Shown: piece by piece, positions 17,569 through 27,024 of the stretch
Layout of the letters: the number at the start of each line of letters is the position of its first letter
Position numbering within the stretch: position 1 is the first letter of the stretch
Source of the DNA: Terriglobia bacterium
Lineage (GTDB): Bacteria; Acidobacteriota; Terriglobia; Acidiferrales; UBA7541
Length of the DNA stretch: 64,000 nucleotides
Assembly: GCA_020073705.1 (NCBI GenBank)
Contig: JAIQES010000013.1
Coordinates: 1 to 64,000, forward strand
Direction of reading: 5' to 3'
The notes under the pieces: generated by a model
The model's input: the letters and a program-made list of their open reading frames with translations, nothing else
Told to the model about the DNA's origin: nothing
Databases searched by the model: none
Position numbers and translations under genes: made by a program

Positions 17569-19014
17569 TTACAACTCCGCACCACCGGCCTGTTCGAACG
17601 CGTGCGCGAGTTGCAGCACGCGATCTTCTCCAAAGGCCGGGCCGTAAATTTGCAATCCGACGGGCAGGCCTTCGGCGGTCTTGCCGGTGGGGACCGAGAT
17701 ACCTGGAACTCCCGCGAGTGATCCTGTAACCGTATAAATATCAGCGAGATACATCTGAAGTGGGTTTGAGGTGCGTTCGCCCAGCCGAAACGGGGGAACG
17801 GGCGAAGTAGGCGTGACGATGGCGTCCACTTTTTCGAACGCCTCGTGGAAATCGCGCGCAATCAGCGAGCGAACCTTCTGCCCCTTGAGATAGTAGGCGT
17901 CGTAATAGCCTGCCGAGAGGACGTACGTCCCCAGCACGATGCGGCGCTTCACTTCTGTACCGAAGCCGCGGCCGCGCGTCTTCTGGTACATTTCAATGAG
18001 CGTTCCGCCCGGAACACGCAGTCCGTAGCGGACGCCGTCGTAGCGGGCCAGGTTGGAACTGGCCTCAGCGGTGGCGATGATGTAATACGCCGCGATGGCG
18101 TATTCGGTATTCGGCATCCGGATTGACACCCGCCGGCAACCGAGCTTTTCGAGAAGTCGAATCCCCCCCTCAACCTTTTGCCGCACTTCCGGGTCAATGC
18201 CCTCGGCGAAATAATCGTCGGGAATGCCGATGCGCAGCCCGGTCAGCGGACGGCCCAGCGCGGCGACGTAATTGGGCACTGGCGCGGCGGCGGAAGTTGA
18301 ATCCAGGGGATCGCGCCCGGCGATGACGGACATCACGGCGGCGACATCCCGGACAGTACGCGCGAACGGGCCAATACGGTCGAGCGAAGATGCGTAGGCG
18401 AGCAGGCCGTAGCGCGAAACGCGGCCGTAGCTCGGGTTCAGTGCTGCGACGCCGCAAAACGAGCCGGGCTGGCGAATCGAGCCGCCCGTATCGGTGCCGA
18501 GCGCCACAACGGCCAGGTTTGCAGCGACGGCCGCGCCCGAGCCGCCGCTTGATCCGCCGGGAACGCGGTCGGTGGCGACGGGATTGCGCACCGGGCCGTA
18601 CGCGGAGTTTTCGTTCGAACTGCCCATGGCGAACTCGTCACAATTGGTCTTGCCGAGTACGATGGCCCCGGCATGTTCGAGCCGCGTGACCGCCGTGGCA
18701 TCATACGGAGGCCTGTAACCTTCCAGGATGCGCGAACCGCACGTAGTGGGTATGCCATGCGTGCTGATGACATCCTTCACCGCGAGCGGCACGCCGGCCA
18801 GCGGCGGCAGAGCGTCACCGCTCGCGATGGCGGCGTCGATCCGGTCGGCCTGCGCGTAGGCGCGGTCTGGTGAAAGCGCAAGATAGGCATTTAACTCGCC
18901 ATTGTGCCGCTCAATGCGCGCATAGAATTCCTTCACCAGCTCGCGCGCGGAGATTTTCCCGGTATCGAGCGCCGCCCGGACCTCCGGGATCGTCCATGCT
19001 GTCGCGGCACTCAC
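17569..19014 (-). CDS. gatA: Asp/Glu-tRNA amidotransferase subunit A
   Basis: GatA releases ammonia from glutamine or asparagine for transamidation of Glu-tRNA(Gln) or Asp-tRNA(Asn). The amidase-signature Ser-cisSer-Lys triad is complete: Lys80 (LAVKD), Ser155 (GGSSGGSG) and Ser179 (TGGSIRQPGSF). These positions match characterised GatA proteins almost exactly. At 481 residues the length is normal. Its ATG overlaps the gatC stop by 4 nt (ATGA), so the two are translationally coupled. gatB is not in the window and must be elsewhere if the complex is complete. Confidence 0.95.
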   Translation of the reverse strand: MSAATAWTIPEVRAALDTGKISARELVKEFYARIERHNGELNAYLALSPDRAYAQADRIDAAIASGDALPPLAGVPLAVKDVISTHGIPTTCGSRILEGYRPPYDATAVTRLEHAGAIVLGKTNCDEFAMGSSNENSAYGPVRNPVATDRVPGGSSGGSGAAVAANLAVVALGTDTGGSIRQPGSFCGVAALNPSYGRVSRYGLLAYASSLDRIGPFARTVRDVAAVMSVIAGRDPLDSTSAAAPVPNYVAALGRPLTGLRIGIPDDYFAEGIDPEVRQKVEGGIRLLEKLGCRRVSIRMPNTEYAIAAYYIIATAEASSNLARYDGVRYGLRVPGGTLIEMYQKTRGRGFGTEVKRRIVLGTYVLSAGYYDAYYLKGQKVRSLIARDFHEAFEKVDAIVTPTSPVPPFRLGERTSNPLQMYLADIYTVTGSLAGVPGISVPTGKTAEGLPVGLQIYGPAFGEDRVLQLAHAFEQAGGAEL

Positions 19015-19310
19015 TTCTCAATCACCCGGGGAACTCGAAAATAGGGCGGGGCGGGATCGGGCGCGCCGCGAAGCACCTCGGCGATCACGTCCGAGCGCAC
19101 GACGGCGTCTTCGCGAAGCGCCGAGTCGTCCGCTGAGGCCGCAAGCACTTGTGCCATCGGCTCGACGTTCGAGGTGTCGATCTCGTTCAGCTTGTCAATG
19201 TAGGTGAGAATGTCGTCAAGCTGGCCACGATAAGTCTCGACTTCGGCGTCGGTCAATTCCAGATTCGCCAACGCCGCCACTTTCATCACGTCTTCTCTGC
19301 TGATCTTCAT
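19011..19310 (-). CDS. gatC: Asp/Glu-tRNA amidotransferase subunit C
   Basis: GatC is the small belt-like subunit that stabilises GatA-GatB. The 99-residue protein has the classic N-terminus ISREDVMKVAALANLELTDAEVE and the middle segment LDDILTYIDKLNEIDTSNVEPM. The C-terminal ALREDAVVRSD is also typical. It lies immediately upstream of gatA with a 4-nt overlap. A palindromic repeat separates it from dnaG. Confidence 0.95.
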   Translation of the reverse strand: MKISREDVMKVAALANLELTDAEVETYRGQLDDILTYIDKLNEIDTSNVEPMAQVLAASADDSALREDAVVRSDVIAEVLRGAPDPAPPYFRVPRVIEK

Positions 19311-19399
19311 CGTTTGTCCCAGACCGAAGATTCTAGCATAGGCGCGCGGCGCTTCTGGCCATCGTATCGGACGGACGAGTTCTTAGGGCGTGGAGTTTG

Positions 19400-19474
19400 G
19401 TAGCACAGACTTCAGTCTGTGCACCGCTCTGAGTGGCCGAAAATCAAAACCGCACAGACTGAAGTCTGTGCTAC
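19400..19474. repeat. REP-like double palindrome between dnaG and gatC
   Basis: Two 23-nt arms (19400-19422 and 19452-19474) are perfect reverse complements, separated by 29 nt. Each arm is itself a hairpin: GCACAGACT, two unpaired bases, then AGTCTGTGC. This paired-palindrome layout is that of a REP/BIME-type element. From memory the same CACAGACTTCAGTCTGTG core recurs in acidobacterial genomes. No uridine run follows on the - strand, so it is a poor intrinsic terminator for dnaG. Confidence 0.75.
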
Positions 19475-19482
19475 TTAGGATG

Positions 19483-21249
19483 CTATTGCGCCGGAGGGTC
19501 CAAGCGCCTCCGGAGTTCCTGCTTGCGCTCCAGCAGGCGACGGAGTTCACCGTTTGAGCCAGCGGCCGCGGATTGCGTCTCGATCTGCCTCTGTACGGCG
19601 GCCAGCTCTTCCTCGGCGCGGCGGCGGCGCAGGACTGCCAGGCAGCTTTCAGCTTCTTCCCAAGTAGGCGCGGCGGCGGCTTCGAACGCAATTTCGAACA
19701 GCAGGCGGCGGTCACGGTCCTCGAGCGCCGTGGCAAGAGATGCCGCGTCAGGACGCTCGCCCGATTCGCAGGCGCCGACCAGCACCGCAAGGATGCGCTC
19801 GGTTTCAAGCCCCCGGTGCAGATCTTCGGCGCGAATCTGTTGCGCGAGTTGCAAACGGAACTCCTCAGCTTCGATCAGCATTTGCACCAGACGCCGCTCG
19901 GCAGGCTTCCCGGCGCGGCCTACCAGTTCCGGCCGGGACTTTACTTCGCTGCGGCGCTCGCTCGCCGCCCGGCGCATGGATTCGCGCAGAACCGGTTCCT
20001 CGATGCGAAGCTGCTGCGCGATCCGCGTGGCCCATTCCGATCGCAGGATACGGTCGGGGATGCGCTGGACGTAGGGCATCAGGAAATTCACCGCGCGCAA
20101 CTTCCCTTCGGCCGAAGTTAGGTCCATCTTGCGGGCGCGCGCGATCAGGTAATCCACATAAGGCGGCGCTTCCTTCAGCAATTTCGTGTACGCCGCGGCG
20201 CCCTCGGCGCGAATGAAGCTGTCCGGGTCCTTGCCGCCGGGCAACGCGAGCACGCGCACTTCGGCACCCTGTTCGAGCAGGGTCGAAAGCGAGCGCTCGG
20301 TGGCGGCTTGCCCCGCCGTGTCCGGGTCGTAGTTGACGACGATGCGGCGCGTGAATCGGTTGAGGAGCTTCACTTGTGATTCGGTGAGGCTCGTGCCACA
20401 GCTCGCGACGACATTGGAAATCCCGGCGAGCGCTACGGCAATTGCGTCCATATAGCCTTCGACGAGCACGGCAAAGTCGCTTTGCCGCAGCGCTTCCTTG
20501 GCGCGGTCCAGATGATAGAGGATATTGCTCTTCGAGTAGATGAGCGTCTCGGGCGAGTTGAGATATTTCGGCAGGTCGTCGCCCAACGCGCGCCCGCCGA
20601 ACGCGACAATTTTCCCTGATTCGTTGGCGATGGGAAACATGACTCGACGGCGGAAGCGGTCGTAAAGCCGCCCGCTCTGGTCGCGGCTGAACAGGCCGGA
20701 AACTTCGAGCACCTTCTCCGGATACTTCTGTTTCATCGCGCGAAGCAACCCTTCGCCGCCCGATGGCGCGAAACCAATGCCAAACCGCACCATGGCTTCG
20801 GAATTGAGTCCCCGGTCGAGCAGATACGCACGCGCCGCTTTGCCCTCGGGTGTCCCGCCCAGCTGCTGCGCGAAAAACGCCGCCGCTTCGCGGTGCATCT
20901 CGACCAGCGACGTGCGCTGCTGATTTTCGCGGCGCTCTTCGGGCGTGCGTTCCCGCGCTCGCGGCACCGCGATGCCGCACTTTTCCGCCACGGCCCGCAC
21001 CGCCTCCGGAAAGGTAATCTTCTCCATCTCCATCACGAACTTGAATACGTCGCCGCCCACGCCGCAGCCAAAACAATGATAAATCTGCTTCACCGGATGC
21101 ACGGCGAACGACGGCGTCTTTTCGGAATGGAACGGGCACAGCCCCGTGAAATTCTGCCCGGACTTCTTCAGGCGAACGTATTCCCCCACCACGCGGACAA
21201 TGTCCGCCTGCTGCTTCACGCGATCCGCAAATGAGCCCGCTTCAGCCAT
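19483..21249 (-). CDS. dnaG: DNA primase
   Basis: DnaG makes RNA primers for replication. The N-terminal CHC2 zinc finger has Cys38, His41, Cys59 and Cys62. The catalytic Toprim domain includes VLVEGYMDAIAV (first glutamate) and VVNYDPDTAGQAA (DxD) at about residues 265-315. The region after Toprim is Glu/Arg-rich and holds the helicase-interaction part. Length (588 aa) is normal. No rpsU or rpoD is adjacent, unlike the classical macromolecular-synthesis operon. It lies 94 nt downstream of the mutS2 stop. Confidence 0.95.
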   Translation of the reverse strand: MAEAGSFADRVKQQADIVRVVGEYVRLKKSGQNFTGLCPFHSEKTPSFAVHPVKQIYHCFGCGVGGDVFKFVMEMEKITFPEAVRAVAEKCGIAVPRARERTPEERRENQQRTSLVEMHREAAAFFAQQLGGTPEGKAARAYLLDRGLNSEAMVRFGIGFAPSGGEGLLRAMKQKYPEKVLEVSGLFSRDQSGRLYDRFRRRVMFPIANESGKIVAFGGRALGDDLPKYLNSPETLIYSKSNILYHLDRAKEALRQSDFAVLVEGYMDAIAVALAGISNVVASCGTSLTESQVKLLNRFTRRIVVNYDPDTAGQAATERSLSTLLEQGAEVRVLALPGGKDPDSFIRAEGAAAYTKLLKEAPPYVDYLIARARKMDLTSAEGKLRAVNFLMPYVQRIPDRILRSEWATRIAQQLRIEEPVLRESMRRAASERRSEVKSRPELVGRAGKPAERRLVQMLIEAEEFRLQLAQQIRAEDLHRGLETERILAVLVGACESGERPDAASLATALEDRDRRLLFEIAFEAAAAPTWEEAESCLAVLRRRRAEEELAAVQRQIETQSAAAGSNGELRRLLERKQELRRRLDPPAQ

Positions 21250-21342
21250 ACGTGGACGATCCGAATCCTACATGGAATAGGTATTGTACACGGCAGAGTG
21301 TTTCGGCGTCGCGAGCGCCGTCAAGCGCCATACAACGCGAGA

Positions 21343-23799
21343 CTATTCCTTAAGCTCTACGACTGTGATCGCAGTGCCACCGCGGTCATCGGCTTCGGCG
21401 CGGATGGATTCCACCAGCGGGTGCGTCTTGAGAAATTCCGCAAGGCCGCGGCGCAGCGCGCCGGTACCGTGGCCGTGAATCAGGCGCACCTGCGACGAAC
21501 CCGCGAGAGCAGCCTGATCGAGAAATTTGTCCACGCGGCGAGTGGCTTCCTCGACCGTGCAGCCAATCAGATTGATTTCCTCGCCCACGGGTTCCGCGGC
21601 GGGCTGCGTGCGCACAGTTACACCGCGCGGCAACGCGGGTTTTGCCGGCGGCTCCTTCTCGACCACCGCCGTGATGTCGGTTAGTGCGACCTTCATGCGC
21701 AGCGGCCCGGCTTCGACCTCGGCGCTTGTGTCGTCGCGGCGGCGCAACGTCACCGGAGTGGGCAATCCCCGCACCCGGACGCGCGCGCCGGGCACCAGGT
21801 CGCTCTGCGCGACGGGCTTCAAGGGTTGCCCGGCAGAGATTCCCAGGTCCGCCTGCGATTCGGAGAGATGCGCGACAGTCGCGGCATCGGCTTCCTCGCG
21901 CGCCTCGCCGCGCGCTTTCACAAGTTTGCGGTGTGTTTGCTTTTCCATCTGCGCGCGGAGTTCGCGGTCTTTGACGCCCTCGATTGCGCGCGCGACTTCT
22001 TTCTCGTGTTTCTCAAGCGTCTGGGCAAATTGGTGTTCGAGCTCCTTCAAGCGTGTGCGCTGCCGGTCGGTCCACTCGGTCTGCAACCGATTCTTTTCTT
22101 CGGCGAGCTCATGCGCGGCGCGCGTGGCCTCGCGCTTCAATGCTTCGAGTTCGTCGCGGCTGCGGTGCAGATAGGCGATGAGCGCGGCAGCCTCATGTGC
22201 CTCGGGAGAAAGCTGTGCGCGCGCCCGGTCGATTACGTGTGCGGGCAGACCCAGCCGTTGCGCGATGTCGATGCCGCTGGACCCGCCAGGCACGCCGACC
22301 ATCAGGCGGTAGGTGGGCCGCAGGTTAATTTCGTCGAATTCGACCGCGGCGTTGAGCACGCCTTTCGTGGTCGAGGCGTAGGTCTTCAGCCGGTTGTGGT
22401 GCGTGGTTGCCAGCGTCAGGCAGCCGCGCGCGCGGAACTCGTCAAGCAGGGCGACGGCGAGCGCCGCGCCTTCCTCCGGGGCCGTGCCGGTGCCCAGCTC
22501 ATCGACCAGCACGAGCGATTGAGGCGTGGCTTCTTCGAGCATTGCTCGCACATTGAGAATGTGAGCGGAAAAGGTCGAAAGGTCCGCGGCGATGGATTGT
22601 TCGTCGCCGATGTCCACCAGGACGCGGTCCACCAGAGGCAAACGCGCCGCCTCCGCGGCGACAGGAATCCCGGATTGCGCGGCCAGAACCGCCAGTCCTA
22701 CGGTCTTGAGCACAACGGTCTTACCGCCAGTGTTGGGCCCGCTGATGACCAGGACAGTTTCCGCGGTTGTTCCGGGCGTAGCCGAGGGACCGCCGAGCGC
22801 GAGCGTTATGGGCACGATATCGCGGCCGTGCGCACGCAGCGTATCCGCGAGGACGGGGTGCCGCGCGTCTTTTAGCTCAAGTGAGGGCATCTCGAGCGAA
22901 GCGTCGCCGGTGAACTCCGGCAGCGTGCAATTGAATTCGCGGGCAAAGCGCGCGCGAGCGAACACCGAGTCGAGCTCCGCGATGGCCGCCGCCGCAAAGC
23001 GCAGCGGCCCGCGATTTGCGCGCAACCGCCCGGTCAGCTCTTCGAGGATGCGCGCGATTTCGACTGCTTCGTCTTCGGCGAGCTGCACGAGCTTGTTGTT
23101 GAGCTCAATGGTTTCGAACGGCTCGACGAAAACCGTTTGGCCGGTTGCGCTCGCGGCGTGCACGACGCCCTGCACCTGCCGCCGCTCGGCCGCGCGCACA
23201 GGGATGACGAAGCGGTCGTTCCGCAGCGTGACGTAGTCTTCGCCTGCCTCGCCGCCGCGCGCGCGCAGAATGCGCTCGAGCGTTTTCTGCACCGTTTCCC
23301 GCGTGCGGCCCATGCTGCCGCGAATGCGCTTTAGCTCGGGCGACGCATCGTCGCTGATTTCCCCGTTTGGCAGCACGGCGCGGCGGATGGCCGCACCGAG
23401 CGGGCGCAGGTCGGCTATGGCGTCCGCGCGCGCCGTCAGACGTGGAAATTTTCCGGCAGTGTGGCGCAAACTGTCACGGAAAGTCTCGCGTAGCCAGGCG
23501 ACTGTGTCTGCCAGAGACGCCGCGGCGAGCAGCATGGGAGGAGTGAGCACGGCGGCGGGCGCTTCCAGTTCTGCGAGCCACGGCTCCGGGTCGGCCAGCG
23601 AGCTGAAGCCCAACTCACTGCCGTCGCGCCGGTAGGCAATCGCCTCCGCGATCAGCGCAAAGGCAGCGTCGAGCGCGGCGCGGCCGGTCGAGAACGCGAG
23701 CGCATCAATGGCGCGACGTCCGGGCGCACACGTCGTCTGGCCGCGCAACAGTTCGCGCAGCCGGTCAAATTCGAGAACGTCTTCTGCGGTTCGCGACAC
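21343..23799 (-). CDS. mutS2: Endonuclease MutS2
   Basis: MutS2 is a MutS-like ATPase linked to suppression of recombination and to ribosome rescue in different bacteria. The clamp/lever region is followed by the ATPase with Walker A ISGPNTGGKTVVLKT and the signature STFSAHILNVRAML. A long coiled coil (about 500-620) and a C-terminal Smr nuclease domain (VEEATRRVDKFLDQAAL...IHGHGTGALRRGL) complete it. I chose GTG at 23799 (818 aa): it has an AAGGAAA ribosome site and leaves a short leader before VLEFDRLRELL. An ATG at 23841 would overlap the upstream gene by 35 nt. Confidence 0.92.
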   Translation of the reverse strand: MSRTAEDVLEFDRLRELLRGQTTCAPGRRAIDALAFSTGRAALDAAFALIAEAIAYRRDGSELGFSSLADPEPWLAELEAPAAVLTPPMLLAAASLADTVAWLRETFRDSLRHTAGKFPRLTARADAIADLRPLGAAIRRAVLPNGEISDDASPELKRIRGSMGRTRETVQKTLERILRARGGEAGEDYVTLRNDRFVIPVRAAERRQVQGVVHAASATGQTVFVEPFETIELNNKLVQLAEDEAVEIARILEELTGRLRANRGPLRFAAAAIAELDSVFARARFAREFNCTLPEFTGDASLEMPSLELKDARHPVLADTLRAHGRDIVPITLALGGPSATPGTTAETVLVISGPNTGGKTVVLKTVGLAVLAAQSGIPVAAEAARLPLVDRVLVDIGDEQSIAADLSTFSAHILNVRAMLEEATPQSLVLVDELGTGTAPEEGAALAVALLDEFRARGCLTLATTHHNRLKTYASTTKGVLNAAVEFDEINLRPTYRLMVGVPGGSSGIDIAQRLGLPAHVIDRARAQLSPEAHEAAALIAYLHRSRDELEALKREATRAAHELAEEKNRLQTEWTDRQRTRLKELEHQFAQTLEKHEKEVARAIEGVKDRELRAQMEKQTHRKLVKARGEAREEADAATVAHLSESQADLGISAGQPLKPVAQSDLVPGARVRVRGLPTPVTLRRRDDTSAEVEAGPLRMKVALTDITAVVEKEPPAKPALPRGVTVRTQPAAEPVGEEINLIGCTVEEATRRVDKFLDQAALAGSSQVRLIHGHGTGALRRGLAEFLKTHPLVESIRAEADDRGGTAITVVELKE

Positions 23800-23806
23800 G
23801 GTTTCC

Positions 23807-24373
23807 TTAGCGTGATCCTTTGCTTGCCAATCGGCGGGCAAGAAACTGCGCGGCGCTCGCCGGTGTGGGCGCTAGATGCACGAGCGGATCACTTGACTCG
23901 CCCCACCTGGAGGCATGTCCGCGCTCGACTTCGCGCACGCGGTCGAGAATCGGCTGCCAGAAATCGCCCAGCACGACGAACGGCCGGTGTTCCATCACTT
24001 TCTTGTTCAGCATCTCCCAGACGACCGCAAGCTCGACCAGCGTGCCCGTCCCCCCTCTGCATGCGACATAGCCGTCGCCGAGGCGCACCAGCTCGAACAG
24101 CCGCTCCTGCCACGTCTCCATGTGCGTTTCCTCATGCACCCAGCGATTGACGCGCGACCGAAAGGAACTGGACGTCACGGCCAGCACGCGCCCGCCGGCT
24201 TCGCGCGCGCCGCGTGATACGCCCTCCATCACGCCGCCATAACCCCCGGTGCAGACGGCGAACCCCGCCGATGCGAGCGCACGACCCAACTCCAAGGCTT
24301 CCGCGAAATCCGTATGGCCTTCCTCTGGGCGCGAGCTTCCGAAAACTGTGATGACCTTCGTTTTTTCTGCCAT
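23807..24373 (-). CDS. LOG/TIGR00725-type Rossmann-fold protein
   Basis: This 188-residue Rossmann-fold protein belongs to the LOG superfamily, whose best-known members are cytokinin phosphoribohydrolases. It opens ITVFGSSRPEEG and contains TGGYGGVMEGVSRGA. The catalytic-loop motif reads CRGGTGTLVE rather than the standard PGGxGTxxE, so Pro is replaced by Arg. The exact substrate is therefore uncertain. The stop lies 7 nt before the preferred mutS2 start, and the two are probably cotranscribed. Confidence 0.75.
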   Translation of the reverse strand: MAEKTKVITVFGSSRPEEGHTDFAEALELGRALASAGFAVCTGGYGGVMEGVSRGAREAGGRVLAVTSSSFRSRVNRWVHEETHMETWQERLFELVRLGDGYVACRGGTGTLVELAVVWEMLNKKVMEHRPFVVLGDFWQPILDRVREVERGHASRWGESSDPLVHLAPTPASAAQFLARRLASKGSR

Positions 24374-24461
24374 GAGTTCACCAGACTTCAGAGGCTGAAG
24401 AGCCTTTGCCGCAACCTAGGTTTGAGACGCTCTTGTAGGGCGCTACATAGAGCGGCATCCA

Positions 24462-26090
24462 TTACTTCCTTAGCTTCCCGCGTTTTGGCTGCTGCGCCGG
24501 ACCCAGTTCTTCGACCATCGCGATGGCAATCGCATCGAGAACGGTGTCCGCGGCTTGCGCGTTGAGATCGTTATTGTTTCCTAGGATCGAAAAAATCAGA
24601 TGCACGCCACGCAACGTCGTCGCGTAACCCGAAAGCGAATTCACGTGCTCGAGCGTCCCTGTCTTCGCGAAGACATGACCCGCTGCCGCGCTGTTTTTCA
24701 TGCGCTCGGAGAGTGTGCCGTCTTCGCCGGCCACGGGCAGGGACGAGCGGTAGAGTTCACCCCAAGGCTGCGCGGAGGCATAGTTCAGCATCTGCACGAC
24801 CGCGCGCGGTGTCACCAGATCGCGCCGCGAAAGCCCTGAGCCGTCATGTAAAATCACGTCGTCGCCGGCGATGCCGGCAGTCTTGAAAAAATCTGCGGCA
24901 AATTTCACCGCCTCTTCGCGGGTTGTGGCGCCAGCCTTTTCGTGCGCAGCAAGCAGCAGCAACAGCTCCGCGTGGAGGTCCTGGCTGTTCTTGTTCACCA
25001 GGCGAATATCTTCGGCGAGCGGCAATGACGTGTACTCCGCCAGGATGGTCTCCGGCGGCCGATCCGCGCCAACAAGCGCGGGTTCGCCGGCGTGGCGGGC
25101 GCGGGCGGCGCCATCAATGCGTATGCCGCGCGCTTCGAGCAGCCGCGCGAGCAGCATCGCGGCGTATTCGGCCGGCTCTTCGATGGCGATGCTCAGCCGG
25201 CGCGGCTGCGCGCCTGCGGGGATTGCGCCACTCACGCGAATCAAGCGAGAACCGGGCTCGCGCGCGACGGCCAGCTTCTCCTTGCTGCCGCGGCCACCGG
25301 TACGGATCAAATTTTCGATTGTGTAGAAATCGACGGAGGGCTCGACGGTGAACGCGGCGGCATCGCCTTCACGCTCGCCCGGCCGGATCTCCAGCGTGAA
25401 GGTATTGTCATTGACGGCGATAGCCGAAACCGCGGCGCCGTAAGGCCACAACGTGTCGTCAATCGTCCAACCGCTCGGAAATCGCTCCGGCTGAAACAGG
25501 CTGTCGTCGGCGATCACGCCGCCGGCGATCTCTTTCAAGCCGCGCGCCGCCACGGCATCGGCCAATTCGGCCAGAACCTTTTCAGGCGGGCCCTCGCGTT
25601 CGACTTTTTTCTCGTACGGAAATTTGCGATTGGAGAAGTTCGCGTCTCCGGCGCCGTTCAGGACCAAATCGCCGCGCAGCAGGCCGGTTTCATCGAGCGT
25701 CCCGAAGGTGCTGATCGTTGTGCGAATGCGGTATTCGGGACCCAGCGTCGCAAGCGCGAGGGCTGTGGTAAATAGTTTTGCATCGGAAGCCGGCGAGAAA
25801 TAATTGTCTGCGTGCAACGCGTAGAGAACTTCTCCCGTTGCGGCATCGGTGACCAGCACGCCCCATAGTCCCTTGTCTGGTCCCGGGGCGGAGAGTGCTC
25901 CCTCCACGCGCTTGCGGAAGCGCGCGACGTCTTTGCGTTTGGCAAGTTTGGCGTTCGTTGCGACTCGATGCGAGTCCGGCGACCTGGGAGGCTGCGACTG
26001 CGCCGCGATATTCCCTGCGCATGTGGAGACAACCATGCATAAGGCGGCGCATCCCAATAATCGCGCGGGCAGTCTTCGGGCCAAAACCAT
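24462..26090 (-). CDS. dacB: D-alanyl-D-alanine carboxypeptidase/endopeptidase, PBP4 (S13) family
   Basis: A periplasmic peptidase that trims peptidoglycan cross-links. The ATG at 26090 has an AGAGG ribosome site and begins a signal peptide (LLGCAALCMVVSTCAGNIAA). The catalytic SxxK is Ser102-Asp-Ala-Lys105. The KTG box is present near the C-terminus (VFAKTGTLEHVNSLSGYA). The middle motif, normally SxN, reads Ser369-Gln-Asp371 in NKNSQDLHAEL, so the expected Asn is Asp. Family members with SQN are familiar to me; SQD is unusual and could affect catalysis. Length (542 aa) is slightly above average. Confidence 0.88.
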   Translation of the reverse strand: MVLARRLPARLLGCAALCMVVSTCAGNIAAQSQPPRSPDSHRVATNAKLAKRKDVARFRKRVEGALSAPGPDKGLWGVLVTDAATGEVLYALHADNYFSPASDAKLFTTALALATLGPEYRIRTTISTFGTLDETGLLRGDLVLNGAGDANFSNRKFPYEKKVEREGPPEKVLAELADAVAARGLKEIAGGVIADDSLFQPERFPSGWTIDDTLWPYGAAVSAIAVNDNTFTLEIRPGEREGDAAAFTVEPSVDFYTIENLIRTGGRGSKEKLAVAREPGSRLIRVSGAIPAGAQPRRLSIAIEEPAEYAAMLLARLLEARGIRIDGAARARHAGEPALVGADRPPETILAEYTSLPLAEDIRLVNKNSQDLHAELLLLLAAHEKAGATTREEAVKFAADFFKTAGIAGDDVILHDGSGLSRRDLVTPRAVVQMLNYASAQPWGELYRSSLPVAGEDGTLSERMKNSAAAGHVFAKTGTLEHVNSLSGYATTLRGVHLIFSILGNNNDLNAQAADTVLDAIAIAMVEELGPAQQPKRGKLRK

Positions 26091-26220
26091 CGAGCCTCTT
26101 CCACGGAGAATCCACGAGGAAAATCCGATTATAGTCCAGCCGCTCACGGGAACTCGAAATGAATGTGAATTCTCCGCTCACACTCGCGATTTCCTTTCCA
26201 GCGCGCAGCCTGGGTTCGCA

Positions 26221-26249
26221 TTGCGCCGGGGCCCGTGAAGTTCTATGAT
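26221..26249 (+). promoter_or_regulatory. Putative sigma-70 type promoter of the SYLF gene
   Basis: TTGCGC at 26221-26226 and TATGAT at 26244-26249 are separated by exactly 17 nt. Transcription would begin near 26256, about 50 nt before the SYLF start. The -10 box is good (five of six); the -35 box matches only at TTG. Confidence 0.45.
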
Positions 26250-26304
26250 GGACGAGAATCCAGCCCGGCACACAAGAAGCTCGATTTCGAGGAGGAACGA
26301 ACTC

Positions 26305-27024
26305 ATGAGAAACGTAATTTCCACGCTGATGGCCTTGGCACTCACCGCGCTTCCCGCGCTGGCTGCCAAAGCTGACGACACGAAAGAAACGGACCGGCTG
26401 GACAATGCAGGCAGCGTCTTGGAAGAGATCCTGAACATCCCGGACGACATCCCGCAGGATTTGCTCGACAAGGCGGAATGCGTCGTCATTTTTCCATCCG
26501 TTCTTAAGTTCGCGATAGGATTCGGAGGAAGCTACGGCCGCGGCGCAATGGTCTGCCGCAGCGGCGAGCACTTCACTGGGCCGTGGGGCGCACCGTCGAT
26601 GGCGGCCCTTGAGGGCGGGAGCTTCGGACTGCAGCTGGGCGGCCAGGCGACCGATTTCGTGCTGCTGATCATGAACCCGCGCGGCGCGAAGGCCATCTTG
26701 AGCAGCAAGGTAAAACTGGGTGCGGGCATGTCCGCTGCGGCGGGGCCAAAGGGACGCGACGCTCAGGCGAATACGGATGTCACCTTGCGCGCTGAAATCC
26801 TTTCGTACTCGCGCTCTCGCGGATTGTTTGCGGGGATATCGCTTGAGGGCTCGACGCTGCGTCCGGATAACGACGCAAACGAACGGGTCTATGGCAAGAA
26901 AGTCACCGCAACAGAGATCGTGATCAAAGGCGCCGTGCCGGTGCCGCCCTCGGGACACAAGTTGGTCTCCTTGCTCAACAAGAAGTCGCCCAAGAACCTT
27001 TCCGATCCCAATTCACTGAAGTAA
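26305..27024 (+). CDS. Secreted SYLF (Ysc84-type) domain protein
   Basis: The 239-residue product has a signal peptide (MRNVISTLMALALTALPALA), then a short acidic stretch. A full SYLF domain follows (IPDDIPQDLLDKAECVVIFPS to ILSYSRSRGLFAGISLEGSTL, about residues 45-210). In other proteins this domain binds phosphoinositides or other lipids; its bacterial role is not settled. An AGGAGG precedes the ATG at 26305, which fixes the start over an upstream in-frame ATG. It is divergent from dacB. Confidence 0.88.
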   Translation: MRNVISTLMALALTALPALAAKADDTKETDRLDNAGSVLEEILNIPDDIPQDLLDKAECVVIFPSVLKFAIGFGGSYGRGAMVCRSGEHFTGPWGAPSMAALEGGSFGLQLGGQATDFVLLIMNPRGAKAILSSKVKLGAGMSAAAGPKGRDAQANTDVTLRAEILSYSRSRGLFAGISLEGSTLRPDNDANERVYGKKVTATEIVIKGAVPVPPSGHKLVSLLNKKSPKNLSDPNSLK

